From the NCBI GenBank assembly GCA_017960605.1, contig JAGCYV010000072.1, positions 1 to 64,000 of the forward strand: a stretch of DNA of 64,000 bases, read 5' to 3'. Under the pieces are notes generated by a model. That model was not told the origin of the DNA. It did not search any database and worked only from the letters and a program-made list of their open reading frames with translations. This stretch comes from Bacteroidales bacterium. GTDB taxonomy: Bacteria; Bacteroidota; Bacteroidia; Bacteroidales; P3. Position numbers and translations under genes: made by a program. How positions within the stretch are numbered: the first letter of the stretch is position 1; each line of letters starts with the position of its first letter. This document shows, piece by piece, positions 18,350-30,200 of the stretch.

Positions 18350-20341
18350 TCAGAGAGGATGGTACTGCACAAAGGCTTCCATAGCCTCGTAAGCAGCCAA
18401 GCCAAGACTGTTATAGAGCTCTGCTGTGGCATGGTTGCGGTCTTCGGCACGTTGCCAGAAAAGTCGTTCGTCGTTGCCCAAGAAGGGTGCCGACTCCATC
18501 TGGCTGGCGTGCTTGAGGATGGCATTCCTCTTGGTGCGCAACTCTTCGGGGCTGATGGGAACAGCCATCTCAATGTGCTCTATCTCCCACTCTGCCCAGG
18601 CGCCACGATACATCCAGATGCGGCAGTTCTTCAACCATTCTGCACCCGCTTCTTTCTCGATGTCGATGGCAGCCAGCACGGCATCGGTGCAAACACGGTG
18701 TGTGCCATGCGGGTCGGCCAGGTCACCAGCTACAAAGATCTGGTGGGGCTTCACCTCACGCAGGAGGTTCAAGACAATCTCCACATCGGCTTCACTAATG
18801 GGATTCTTCTGGATCTTACCCGTCTCATAGAACGGCAGGTTGAGGAAATGAACACGCTCGAGGGGTATGCCACTGTACATGCTGGCGATGCGTGCCTCAC
18901 CACGACGAATGAGTCCTTTCACTTCCAGGATTTCGCGAGTGTCAAAGTCCTCGGGCTTCTTCTTGTTGATGAAGTCTGTGAACTCTTTGTAACGCTGGTT
19001 GATGACTTCGTTCTTCCCTTCGTCGAAAAGCTTGTTGAAGCCACGGACAAAGTGCATGAAGCGGAACACCTCTTCGTCACCGACGGCAATGTTGCCGCTG
19101 GTCTCGTAGGCCACGTGTACCTCGTGTTTCTGCTTGACAAGTCGTTGCAGGGTGCCACCCATGCTGATGACGTCGTCATCGGGATGCGGCGAGAAGATGA
19201 TAACACGCTTTTGTGCGGGCTTGGCGCGCTCTGGACGGTTGCTGTCGTCGGCATTGGGTTTGCCACCCGGCCATCCTGTGATGGTGTGCTGGAGGTCGTT
19301 AAAGATCTTGATATTCACTTCGTAGGCAGAACCATAGAGTGCCAGCAGTTCACCGAGACCATACTCGTTGTAGTCTTTGTTGGTGAGCTTCAGGATGGGC
19401 TTGCCCGTCTTCTGGCAAAGCCAAACTATGGCAGAGCGGATGAGCTTGTCGTCCCAGTCACAAGAGGTGACGAGCCACGGACGACGGATTCGGGTGAGGT
19501 TGGCAGCAGAGCTGAGGTCAAGCACCACCTGGACGTTGTTGTGCATTTGTAGGAAGGTAGCACTCTGCTGGTCGGTCATCTCGCCCTCAACGGCGTTGCG
19601 GATGACTTCGGCCTTGGTCTCACCCCAGGCCAGCAGGAAGATCTTACGAGCCTGACGGATGGTGCTGATGCCCATCGTGATGGCACAAACGGGCACGTTC
19701 TGCTCGGAACCAAACACCTTCACAGCTTCCTCGCGACACGTGGCATCGAGCAGCACGAGGCGGGTGTGGCTGTTGCGCTGAGAGCCCGTGACGTTCATTG
19801 CAATGTTGCCCATACGACCGATGCCGAGCAGGCTGATGTCAATGCCGCCCATCTGTTCTATCATCCGTTCGTAGGCCATGCAGTGCTCGGTCACGCGTTC
19901 CTGGGGCACGGTGCCGTCGATTGGATAAATATTCTGAGAGGGAATGTCCACACGGTCGAAGAACTGTTCCTTCAGCATCTTCAAGTTCGACTGCACGCTG
20001 TCAGCTGGCAGTGGATAATACTCGTATGTCACGAAAATGACTACGTTCTGGAAACTCAGGCCTTCCTCCTCATGCATCCTTACGAGCTGGTTGAAGACCT
20101 CGGTCATTGTGGCACCGCCTGACACACAGAGCGTGCAAGCACGAATCTCACGTTGCCGCTGACGGATGGTGGCAGCAATCTTCAGGGCTACCTCCAAAGC
20201 GCCTTCTTCTATGGAGGCGTAAATGTCGGTGGGTAGTTTCTCAAAGCGCGTCAACACAGAGCGCTCGATGTTGCCGCCCGGACGATAGTAGCGGGGCGAC
20301 ACACGATCCAGAGTAATCTGGGAACTTAAGTTAGTTTTCAT
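18350..20341 (-). CDS. NagB-like domain (active site lost) fused to PIG-L deacetylase
   Basis: The 663-residue product has two parts. Residues about 20-330 resemble glucosamine-6-phosphate deaminase; residues about 370-640 are a PIG-L/LmbE-type N-acetylglucosamine deacetylase. ATG 20341 is preferred to the GTG 12 nt upstream. The PIG-L part keeps its zinc motif (SPHPDDD, H386) and the second site DPHGTHR. The NagB part keeps the fold motifs but not the catalysts. Aligned by eye to E. coli NagB, D72 is Y106 (TYEYYPLP), D141 is M177, H143 is N179 and E148 is V184 (GIGRMGNIAMNVTG). Homologs in other Bacteroidales as I recall them have MDEYYPL and GRTGHIGFNEP there. So deacetylation is plausible, and the first half is probably a non-catalytic sugar-phosphate sensor or scaffold. 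Confidence 0.85.
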   Translation of the reverse strand: MKTNLSSQITLDRVSPRYYRPGGNIERSVLTRFEKLPTDIYASIEEGALEVALKIAATIRQRQREIRACTLCVSGGATMTEVFNQLVRMHEEEGLSFQNVVIFVTYEYYPLPADSVQSNLKMLKEQFFDRVDIPSQNIYPIDGTVPQERVTEHCMAYERMIEQMGGIDISLLGIGRMGNIAMNVTGSQRNSHTRLVLLDATCREEAVKVFGSEQNVPVCAITMGISTIRQARKIFLLAWGETKAEVIRNAVEGEMTDQQSATFLQMHNNVQVVLDLSSAANLTRIRRPWLVTSCDWDDKLIRSAIVWLCQKTGKPILKLTNKDYNEYGLGELLALYGSAYEVNIKIFNDLQHTITGWPGGKPNADDSNRPERAKPAQKRVIIFSPHPDDDVISMGGTLQRLVKQKHEVHVAYETSGNIAVGDEEVFRFMHFVRGFNKLFDEGKNEVINQRYKEFTDFINKKKPEDFDTREILEVKGLIRRGEARIASMYSGIPLERVHFLNLPFYETGKIQKNPISEADVEIVLNLLREVKPHQIFVAGDLADPHGTHRVCTDAVLAAIDIEKEAGAEWLKNCRIWMYRGAWAEWEIEHIEMAVPISPEELRTKRNAILKHASQMESAPFLGNDERLFWQRAEDRNHATAELYNSLGLAAYEAMEAFVQYHPL

Positions 20342-20482
20342 AAGGACGCTCACCTCACCTCCCTGACAGGGAAGGGCGTAGGTTGTTTTAATGGGTTAAA
20401 GGTTAGGTAGTTGTTGCAGGATTTAATCTTTATTTTCAGGCTTAACATGTCATGTCTATGCCAAGAGAGAGGTCGGACGGTC

Positions 20483-20977
20483 TTAGAAGTAGAAGCCGAC
20501 GCCGATGCGGAGGCCAACCTTCGAACTGTCGGAGAAGTCGTTGAACGACATGTTATAATAGACAGCAGGCTCAATCGTCACGTACTGATTCACGAAGAAG
20601 GCATAGCCTACTTCGGGCACGAAGAAGAAGTTGTCGAACTTGCCGGGTGCTGTGATCTCTTCCGAGTGGGCATATTTCACACCCGCACTGAGATAGATGC
20701 CTATGCTCTCGAGATAATAGCGACCGCCGAAGTCCACAGATACCTGATTCCAATGGGGCTGATGGGCAAAGTCCACACCGGCATACACCATGCAGTTATT
20801 CGAGAGAAAATAACCACCCAAGGCTCGGATGTCCAAGTGAACGTCTTCGTTTCGGCTATAGCTTAAGCCCAAACCCGAGAGAGAAGTGTTCAAATAGACT
20901 TTGCCGCCCTCAAACTGAGCACTGGCCGTGAGGGCAGAAAAGGCCAAAGCAAGACATAGAAGAATTTTTTTACTCAT
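20483..20977 (-). CDS. Small outer-membrane beta-barrel protein
   Basis: 164 residues from ATG 20977, chosen because it opens a clean signal peptide (MSKKILLCLALAFSALTASA) and follows a -7 box. The mature part alternates polar and hydrophobic residues in short strands and ends in an aromatic (GLRIGVGFYF), the usual signal for outer-membrane insertion by the Bam machinery. It resembles OmpW/opacity-like eight-stranded barrels. No function can be assigned. The NagB-like/PIG-L gene follows after 141 bp in the same direction. Confidence 0.75.
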   Translation of the reverse strand: MSKKILLCLALAFSALTASAQFEGGKVYLNTSLSGLGLSYSRNEDVHLDIRALGGYFLSNNCMVYAGVDFAHQPHWNQVSVDFGGRYYLESIGIYLSAGVKYAHSEEITAPGKFDNFFFVPEVGYAFFVNQYVTIEPAVYYNMSFNDFSDSSKVGLRIGVGFYF

Positions 20978-21010
20978 GGAAAAGTGGATGTTAGGGTGAA
21001 TTAGTTTTCG

Positions 21011-21041
21011 CAAAAATACACAGAAAGGCCATAGCAGCCAA
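21011..21041 (-). promoter_or_regulatory. Promoter of the beta-barrel gene
   Basis: Minus-strand TTGG (21041-21038, one mismatch to TTTG) and TATTTTTG (21018-21011) are 19 bp apart; the start codon follows 33 bp after the -7 box. Confidence 0.5.
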
Positions 21042-21169
21042 TAGCTCGCCCTATTTTTAGATTTATTTAACACGCACCACACATCCTCACTATCCGCCAC
21101 ATTCACTTGAGGAGCCTCATCCATTCAATTGCTCTCTGACTTTCTGCTCGCACCCTTATTATTCACAAG

Positions 21170-21247
21170 ATAATCCCTCAGCCCCTTACCACGTTTCGAT
21201 AACACACTAATAGTAAGCAGCTTGCTGGTTAGGAACTGAGGGATTAT
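21170..21247. repeat. 12-bp inverted repeat after the first giant gene
   Basis: ATAATCCCTCAG (21170-21181) and CTGAGGGATTAT (21236-21247) are perfect inverted repeats 54 nt apart. The region lies 18 bp past the stop of the giant gene, so it may end its transcript. The core ATCCCTCA is shared with the 35-nt-spacer elements elsewhere in the window, but the spacing and outer bases differ. Confidence 0.6.
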
Positions 21248-21264
21248 TAACCTAAATGTACACG

Positions 21265-24200
21265 TTATTCCTGTTTCTTGCCTACGACCACATTGGTGTT
21301 GCCTGTCACCTCAGCTTGGTTGCCACCGCCGAAGACGTTGCCGCGGATATCCACACCGACGACGTCAGGCTCGCTTTCGTCCACATTTGCCGTGGAAGCG
21401 TCGTCTGCCAGACTCACGAACTTAACTTTCGACAGCGTGCCGATGTTCACGGTGGTGTTACCGATCACCTTGGCTTCGTTACCGCCACCGAAGACTGTGC
21501 CAATAGCACCGATGGCATCCTTTGCATGAGATGGAATTGCAAAACCTACAGTTGCATCATAGCCTGTATCACCAGGCTTCTTCACGGTTGAGCCGATGAC
21601 TCTTGAGTTTTCATAGATGACTGTATCCTTATGTATGCCATGCACCTCATCGATGTTCACCGTCGGGTTGCCTTTAATCTCGGCTGCTGCGCCATAGCCT
21701 CCGCCATAGACAGTACCGATGCTGGTGAACGATTTGACATTCACCACAGGAGAATTGATGCCTGCCGGTGCATTATAGGCTGCCAGGTTGCCGCCGCCGT
21801 AAAGTTCGCCGATGATGATGGGATTACATCCTGTCTCTTCGATGTTCACGGTGATGGAGCCGCTGATGTTACCCCCCCTGTCGTTGCCGCCGAATACCTG
21901 TCCGTAGGTACCGTTGGTGATGTTGAGCACAACGTTGCCATTGACGTCGGCTTCGGCAGCGCCGCCGTAGGCCTTACCCAAGCCCCTAATACATCCTATT
22001 TCCAGCACAGCGTCGCCGTCCATCTCTGCATTGCGTCCTCCACCGTATGCCTCGCCCAGGTCGAAGTAACACACTCCCTTGTCCTCCAGCGTAGCACGTG
22101 CCTCCACACGGACATTACCCTTCGTGTTCGAGCCGCCATAGACTTCGTGTACCGTTCCGCCATAGACCATCACATGGGTCTTGCCCGTGCCGTAGCCGTA
22201 GTTCGTCGCACGTTCTTCCTTCGTACCATACGCATCGCCATCTGCATTGGGATATGCCATCAAACCTACGTGTGCACCTGGGTTATCAGTGTAGTTTTGT
22301 CCGTCATTGCTAATGCGGTCTTTACCGTTACCACCACCAAAGACATGACCTAACTCGTAAGCACCGAGCACCGTCACCTGAGTAGAAGGTGCAGATGCGG
22401 CATTACCACCGCCATAGACATAGTCGATGCTCACATCTTCGCAACCGTCGATAACGACTTGCAATGGATTCTTAGTAGCTACAATGCCACCTTCGGAATA
22501 TTGACCTGTTGCATTGCCGTCCCATGGCACGTAAGCTGCCAGGTTGCCGCCGCCATAGACGGCCTCCACCTCATAGGTGTCAGTGTCCTTGGTGGGCTTG
22601 GTCGTGGCGACGGTATAAGTGCTGTCGCTTTTTTTCAAGCCTACCGTCTTTAGCACTTTCACCAGCACCGTTCCCTGCGGTGAACCATTCAGGTTGTTGC
22701 ATCCGAATACGCGTCCCGTGGCAGGAAGGTCGTTGTTCTTGTCATCTTTCTTTGTAGTGGGATAGAAAGCCGTTCCGTTCAGCGTCACCGTCACATCGCC
22801 CTGCACCATAGCACCGGCGTTGGCAACTTCTGCTGCCGTGGCTCCGCTGGGAGGTATCACACCCTGACCGCCGCCGTAGGCGTTGCCGAGGATGATGCCG
22901 CCGAGCAGATCGACGATGGTCTTGGCATTGTTCCTCGTCTCGTTACAGTCGGCGCTTGTGATGGCTGTGTTGCGAATGTCGTGGACGTTGGTGTTGGCGA
23001 TGGCACCGCCACCATAGACGTCGCCAGCGATCACGCCGCCCTTGATGCCCACCTTGACATCATGGTCCACCAGACCTGCCGTGGATGACGAGATGGCCCC
23101 GGCACCGCCGCCATAGACGTTGCCATCCACCTTCGCTGAACCGTCGATAGTGACATCGGTGTCCTTGCGGACGTGACCGGCATTGCCGCCACCGAACACG
23201 TTCTGATAGACACGGGCATTGCCCCTCACGGTGACGAGGGTGTTCTTGACGTAGGCTGCCTGCTTGTACAACACATCGGTGCTGGCCACACCGCGGCCGC
23301 TGCCATAGACAGAGCCGCGGACGACGGCCGTGGTGTCGATGACCACGCGCGTCAGACCCGTAGCGTACGGGAACGGATTGTTCGTGGTGGGGTCGTTAGT
23401 GACATGCTTCTTGCTGTCAGCAGCCGTCTCGTTGGCTTCGCCTACCGAAGCCAGGGAGCCGCCGCCATAGACATCGCGCCAGACGGTGCCGCCGACGACA
23501 TTCACCGTGGTGTTGCCGCGTACCTTACCGGCCGTCTCACTGATCTTTTTATGGGGATGATCGACGCCGCGGCCGGAGCCATAGACATTACCTATATATA
23601 TTGTCGTGCTGTCGGGGCGGCTAATAACCGTCGGGTCGCTGCCGATCTGTCCGCCGCGGATGTTGATTCGGGAATTTTCCCAGACGTGGCCGTTCTCGCC
23701 TGAGCCAAAGACGCAGCCGAAGACCTTAGTGTTGGCGCCGCTGACGCTGACGTGGGTGGAATGGGTGTAACCCATCTGACGGTACTGGATGTCAACAGAA
23801 TCCTGACCTACCACATAGTCGTCGGCCACCATACCGCAGCTGGAGCCGAAGACGAAGCCGTTGTTGTCGCCGGGAATGAGGTAGCCTGTGCCGAGGGCTG
23901 AGCCGTCGGTATCGACGTTGCCGACGTAGCCTCCGGTGATATTGATGGTGGCATCGCCGCCATCGACCTTATCCTCAATCATATCCGTGATGTGCATGTC
24001 ATCCACGAGCAAGCGATAGACACCGACGGAAGCCAGCAGACCGCCTCCGTAGATGGCACGGCGCACCAAGCCGCCCGACATCGTCAGGTTGGTGTGTCCA
24101 TAGACACGTCCTGCAGAAGAGCTTCGCTGCTCACCGGTCTGGTGGTGGACAGGGTCAACACCACGTCCGCCGCCGAACACATTGCCGATGTAGGGGTTCT

Positions 24201-27200
24201 TCGTGGATCCGTCGGCATTAGTCGTGTACATCTTGTTCGTGCCTTCCACGAGCGGCCAGCCTATGATGCCGCTGTGAATCCTGACATCGGTGTCGGTCTT
24301 CACGTGGCCGTTCTCGCCGCCGCCGAACACGGCACCATAGATATAAGGATAGTTCAGCGTCTCGGCAGTGCTGCCGGAATAGCTTCCCGGCTGCTGGTTC
24401 TCCGTGCCGATGGTGACGAAGGTCTTGTTGACATACTCCATGCTGGCGACGTAGTCGCTGCGGTCTGCCGACACACCGCGACCGGCACCATAGACACTTC
24501 CGTTGTTGAGGCCTTCGTGGCCCGGCGTGGTGTCGCCCACGGTGCCGCCGGTGATGGTCACCCGTACGATGCCGGTGGTATCTACGAACACACCCGTCAG
24601 GTAGTTGATGTCACGCTCGTCGGGATTGTAGATAACACTGTCAACCTTGATACCGTCTTTGTCAACCACCTCGTCGTGCACATGTTGTCCGGCGGCCTTT
24701 TCCTTCACCGTACCGACGGAGGCCATGGCACCGGAGCCGTAGATGTTGTGCCAGACGTGTCCGCCCGTCATCAGCAGCTCGGCATTGCCATAGACGGCAC
24801 CTGCGGACAGACTGTATTTTGCTTCACTGATGGAGGAGCCTGACGTATAATACTGGTCCACACCACGGCCGCCGGCATAGACGTTGCCGCGGAACACAGG
24901 CTTCACGGCCACGCCGTGGTCGTCGAAGCCGACCTCGTCGGCAAGGAGTGCCGTGCCGATGCTGCCGCCGCTGATCTCCACATAGGTGTCATTCTTCACG
25001 TGCCCGTTGGCACCGCCGCCGAAGACAGAACCCTTGACATCAGCACCCGGCTCGATATAGACCTTGGTGTCGTGAACGTAGGCCATCTTCACGATTTCGG
25101 AATTAGACGCGGCAGAGAGTCCGCGGCAACCGCCATAGACGAAGCCGCAGTTGAAGCCCTGCTTGCTGGCCGTGGAAGAGTAGCCGATGATGCCGCCCTT
25201 GATGTGTACCTCCGTCTCGCCGGAGTCATCGCCGTAACTGACCTCACCCGTGGTGGCGTTTACGGTTTCGTTGCCTACCGAGGCCAGGGAGCCGCCGCCG
25301 AAGACGTCGTGGTAGATCTTACCGCCGCTGACCTCGACGTAGGTGTCGCCATAGACACGTCCTGCCGTCAGCGAATATTTGTCATCGCCACCCGTGTCGA
25401 TACCTCGGCCGCCGCCATAGACATTACCGCGGTAGAGGAGACGGCCACGGCCGTTGTCGTCGATCAAGTGCTCGTCATCGTTCAGCTCTGTGCCGACAAA
25501 ACAGTTCTCTTTTATATTGACCCTCGTGTTGTGCTTGACGTGTCCGTTCTCACCGCCGCCGAAGACGGAGCCGGTGACGTTGGCCGTACCCTCGATGCTC
25601 ACGAGGGTGTTCTTGGTATAGGCCAGCTGCACGAGGGTTGAAGTGGTCTGAGCGCCAGCGGCCATACCGCGGCCTGAGCCGAACACAAATCCGTTCTCCC
25701 TACGGTTATCGCGGTCGGGGATTAACGTATTATAGTTGTTGGCAGAAGCGCCGCCGTCGGTGCCTATCTGTCCGCCCTTGATGGTGACAGTGGCCAAGCC
25801 TGTATTGTACGGGAAAGGATGTGTGTCAGTGACAAGGCTCTGATTCGCCTCTTCTTCGCGGACACCTACGGAAGCCAAGGAGCCGCCGCCATAGACGTTA
25901 CGGTAAATGGTGCCGCCCTCGACGGTGACATTGGTGTTGCCCGCCACCTTGCCGGCGGTGATGCTGTAGCCGCCACCATCAATAGGGTCAATGCCGCGGC
26001 CGCCGCCATAGACATTGCCGCGGTAGATCATGTTGGCATTGAGATCCGCATCGGGCAAACTGGCCTTGTCCAACGCGATACCCACAGTGCCACTCTTGAT
26101 CTTGACATCGGTGTCGTGAAGGACGTGACCGTTCTCACCACCGCCGAAGACACAGCCATAGACAGTACCACCCTGAAGGGTGACATCGGAGTTGTTCACA
26201 AACGAATAGCCGGAGTAGGCAGTGCCAGCCTTACCGAGGCAACCGCCGAAGACCGAGCCCTTGGTGTCGGTGGTCGTATTCTGGCCGATGGTGCCGCCCA
26301 TGATGAGGATCTTAGCAAGACCGGATCCGGCTTCACGCAAATCGAACACATCGCCTTCATACATATTCTCAGAGGTATGAGTGCTATTGTAAGTGCTAGC
26401 CTGGCCTGAAGTGGCATAGTTGTAGGAGCCTACGGAAGCGAGCTCACCGCCGCCATAGACGTTGCCATAAATACGGGTGGTGTAGCCTTCGGCCTGCGAG
26501 ATGTTCACCTCGGTGTTCTTCACCAGGCCGAGCATCTGGGTCTTAGACCAGTCGCTCATCAGCGTACCCTTGCTGCCGCCGAAGACATCGCCGATGCTGT
26601 ACTGGCTGGTGACCATCTGCGACGGGTTGCCGATGGTGCCGCCCGTGATGTTGATGGTCACGTAACCATGCGTAGCGTCCAAGGCATCCACGTCATTGCC
26701 GTAAAGTACCTGATTCTTGCCGTCGGGAATCAGCACGCCGTAGTTAGTGTGGTCTTCCAACACAAGATGGGTGCCTACCGCCGCCATACGTCCGCCACCA
26801 AAGACCGATCCGAGGATCTTGGCATTCTCCGAGATATTGACGGTCACGTTGCCGCAGACGGCACCTGCCGTGAGAGCCAAGGCGGAGAATCCGCGGCCAG
26901 AGCCGAAGATATTGCCATCGACACCCGAGGAACCGAACGTGCCGATGAGGGCATTGCCCCTGATTGTGGTACTGACATCGCCTAAGACGTGGCCATCCTC
27001 ACCGCCGCCGAAAACGGAACCGAAGACAACGGCGTTGCCTTCAACGATGACCTCAGAAGAACCTACATTGGACCAGCCGTTGAACATGACACGCGGGTCG
27101 CCCATACCGGCACCGAAGATGTAGCTGTTGACGGGACGGGCCTGGATGCTGTCGATGGTACGGGGAACACCCACGGTGCCACCGGTCATGTGTACCTTGC

Positions 27201-30200
27201 TGTGGCCCAGCACGTCGGTAATCTCATTGCCGCCATAGACGTTGGTAAGGATATGTCCGCCAGAAATCTCGACCAAAGTATTGCCGCACACACGTCCTGC
27301 CGAACGGCGCCACTGGCCAGGGGCGTAAGGATAGTAGCCCGAACCGCCGCCGAAAACGTGGCCGTAATAGCTGTGGCCGTCGCTGCCGGGCTTGGCACCG
27401 CCCTGAGAGTTATATTCGTTGGCAAAGTAGTCATAGACCTTGCGGTTGCCCTCAGGCCCGAACGGCCAGGCGTCGCACTGATGGAAGGGTGCGGTTGCCG
27501 CGTTGATATCTGCCGCTACGCCAGAATTTATGGCATTGATAGCAGTCGTCCATTGGGCATCGGTGTAGGCGGCATCCCAGTGATGTTCATTTCCTACTTT
27601 GTAGTGTCCTGAACCGATCTGTCCGCCCGAAATCTTGACATGGGTATGGCGTAGCACCTCTCCGTTCTCCGAACCGCCATAAGCCGAGGCTGCAATCAGG
27701 CCGCCGCTAATCTCTAAATAGGAAGAGTCAGAGACGGCGAGCAGGTTGGCGTTGGAGTAAGCAGTAGAGTCAGCAATACCCTTGCTGGCACAGAACACAT
27801 AGCCATAGTCATCATCGGACGTCGGGTTGTTGGGGTCAGGCATCAGCTGATTGACCAGTCCCACCTGTCCGCCGCTGATGAGCACCTTGGTCAGGCCGGT
27901 GCCAGGTTGGCAGGTCTTGGGCTCATTCTCGAAGTGCCATGCTTCCTTCGCCGAATCGAACGTCTTAGTGCTCCAATAATCGGTGAAGGTTCCCACAGAG
28001 CCTAACTCACCGCCGCCATAGATACTGCGGCTCACATGGCCGCCAGCCATGTTGACCAGGGTGTTGCCCGTGACGATGGCAGCGTTAGGATTAGTGGCCA
28101 CACCCTTGCCAGCGCCATAGACGGTACCTGAGACGAAGGCTCCGACAACGTCAGGCGTATCGCCGGTAGAGGTGAGCGTGATGGGCTGTCCCATCTGGGT
28201 GCCGATATTGACCGTTGTATTCCCATGGACTGCAGCTCTGTTACCGCCGCCATAGACATCAACCAACACACCCAGATTGTTGGGGTTGTCGGAGGAATTA
28301 AGCCCCAAGGCCGTCATCTTGGCTGGAACGCCTACGGTCGTATTATTTGCGAAGGAACCCGGTACCATGTTGATGTTCACCGTCGGGTTGGCATACATGG
28401 CAGCGCCAGCACCCAAACCTCCGCCAAACGTCTTGCCGATGTACGTGCAGGAAATGATATTCAGCTCGGGCTGGGTGTAGGGGAAGGTGTGCGTGGAATC
28501 TGCAGCAGGATTGGTAATGGGTGCTTTATAATTTTCGTCGCTCGTATCGGTGATAGCATGCATCTCAGCAGTCCTGGGCAGATAGATGGGTTTGCCATCT
28601 GAGGATGTCCCGGCGTCGTAATAGCCGTAAACCGAATAGGCTGCTTCGTTGCCGCCGAGATAGAGTTCGTCAATCTCGATAGGCACCTCACAGTCGCCCG
28701 TTTCCTCGATGTTCAGTTTGATGTGTCCCAAGATGGCTCCGCCCTGGTTATTGCCGCCGAAGACCTTACCGAATTTACCACTGGTGATGGTCGTTTCCAC
28801 ATTACCATGCACATTGGCATTGTCAGCGCCGCAGAATAGTAGCGGAACCTTGACGTCTGGCTTACAGCCTAAAGTCATTATCAGGTCACCTGATATATCC
28901 GCATTCTTTCCTGCACCCACAATCTTCTCTACGTCAAGGTCGCAAGCGCCGCCAGTACCAACATCGATGGTCACATTACCTGTGATGGTTCCCTTCTCAT
29001 TACTGCCACCGTATGCCTCATGAATATAGCCGCCCGTCAGCAGTGTGTTGGCGTTTCCGTTCACATTGGCACCCGGGTTCTCCACCCACGACGAGCCTTC
29101 GTTCAGCGTATAGGGATCCTTACCGTTGCCGCCGCCGAAGACCTCCTGGATTTCGTAAGCACCCTTGACAAGCACGTTCGTTTCAGGAACAGCGGCAGCA
29201 TTACCGCCGCCATAGACATCCCGGATGCTGACATCGCAAGTCTCGATAATGACATTCGCTTTCTTACCTGTAACAGGCGTGGTGAAGTTGGCCAAGTTGC
29301 CGCCGCCATACACAGCGGTAAGCTCATACGTCGGCGCCAGATACCCGTCGTCGGTCTCTTCCAACTTCAGTTTGTCGATAGCCGTTCTCGTGACGTTGCC
29401 AGGAACGGTCTTATACACGGTTACGGTCACTTCGCCCTTCGGCGAGCCGTTCAGGTTGTTGCAGCCGAATACACGTCCGCTCTTCACCACACCCGTATGG
29501 TCGCCGGTGTAATAGCTAGTCGTAAAGGCTGTTGCCGACGAACCGCCGCTGCTGCCCAGATTGACGTTGACATCGCCATAGACCAGAGCTGCCACTCCCG
29601 TTACACCTTCCACGGGTTCTACCTTCCAGTCATTGGTGGTCTTGCCGTAGGCTGGGTCGCCTTCTTGAGCAGCATTGATTTCTTCCTGTGTATATTTCTC
29701 ACCTGCCGAGGCGGTAACACTCAAGCGTCCCAAGCCGCCGCCGTAAGCATCGCCATGAATGGTTCCGCCCAGCAAGTTCACCACTGTCTTGTTGGTGCTG
29801 GTCGAGGGGATGGTCTCGCTGGCAGAACCGTAGCCTGCCGTCACATTATTTATATTAGTATTAGCAAGTGCACCGCCGCCATAGAGGCTCTGGTTGACAA
29901 AGCCATTCTGCATATTCACTGTGACGCTTCCACCCACATCAGCCCGATTTCCGCCACCAAAGACATTGAGAATACTCGACGATGTGCCACCATTGATATT
30001 CACCTCAGTATCACCAAGGGCAGCCGAGGCATCGCCACCGCCAAAGACGCCACCCGTGATTTCCTTTACCGTTCCATCTTCATTAAACACCTTGCCTTCA
30101 ACCACGGAATTACCCTTAATGTTCAGGGTCGCTTTGCCGGTTACGGTGCCGAGAGTCGTCAAGTCCTCGGTGGTGTAGAGGATGTGATTGGTCTTGTCGA

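Noticed and set aside
18338..19552. 404-residue plus-strand frame opposite the NagB-like/PIG-L gene
   Set aside because: It is antisense to conserved PIG-L motifs and has no start signals of its own.
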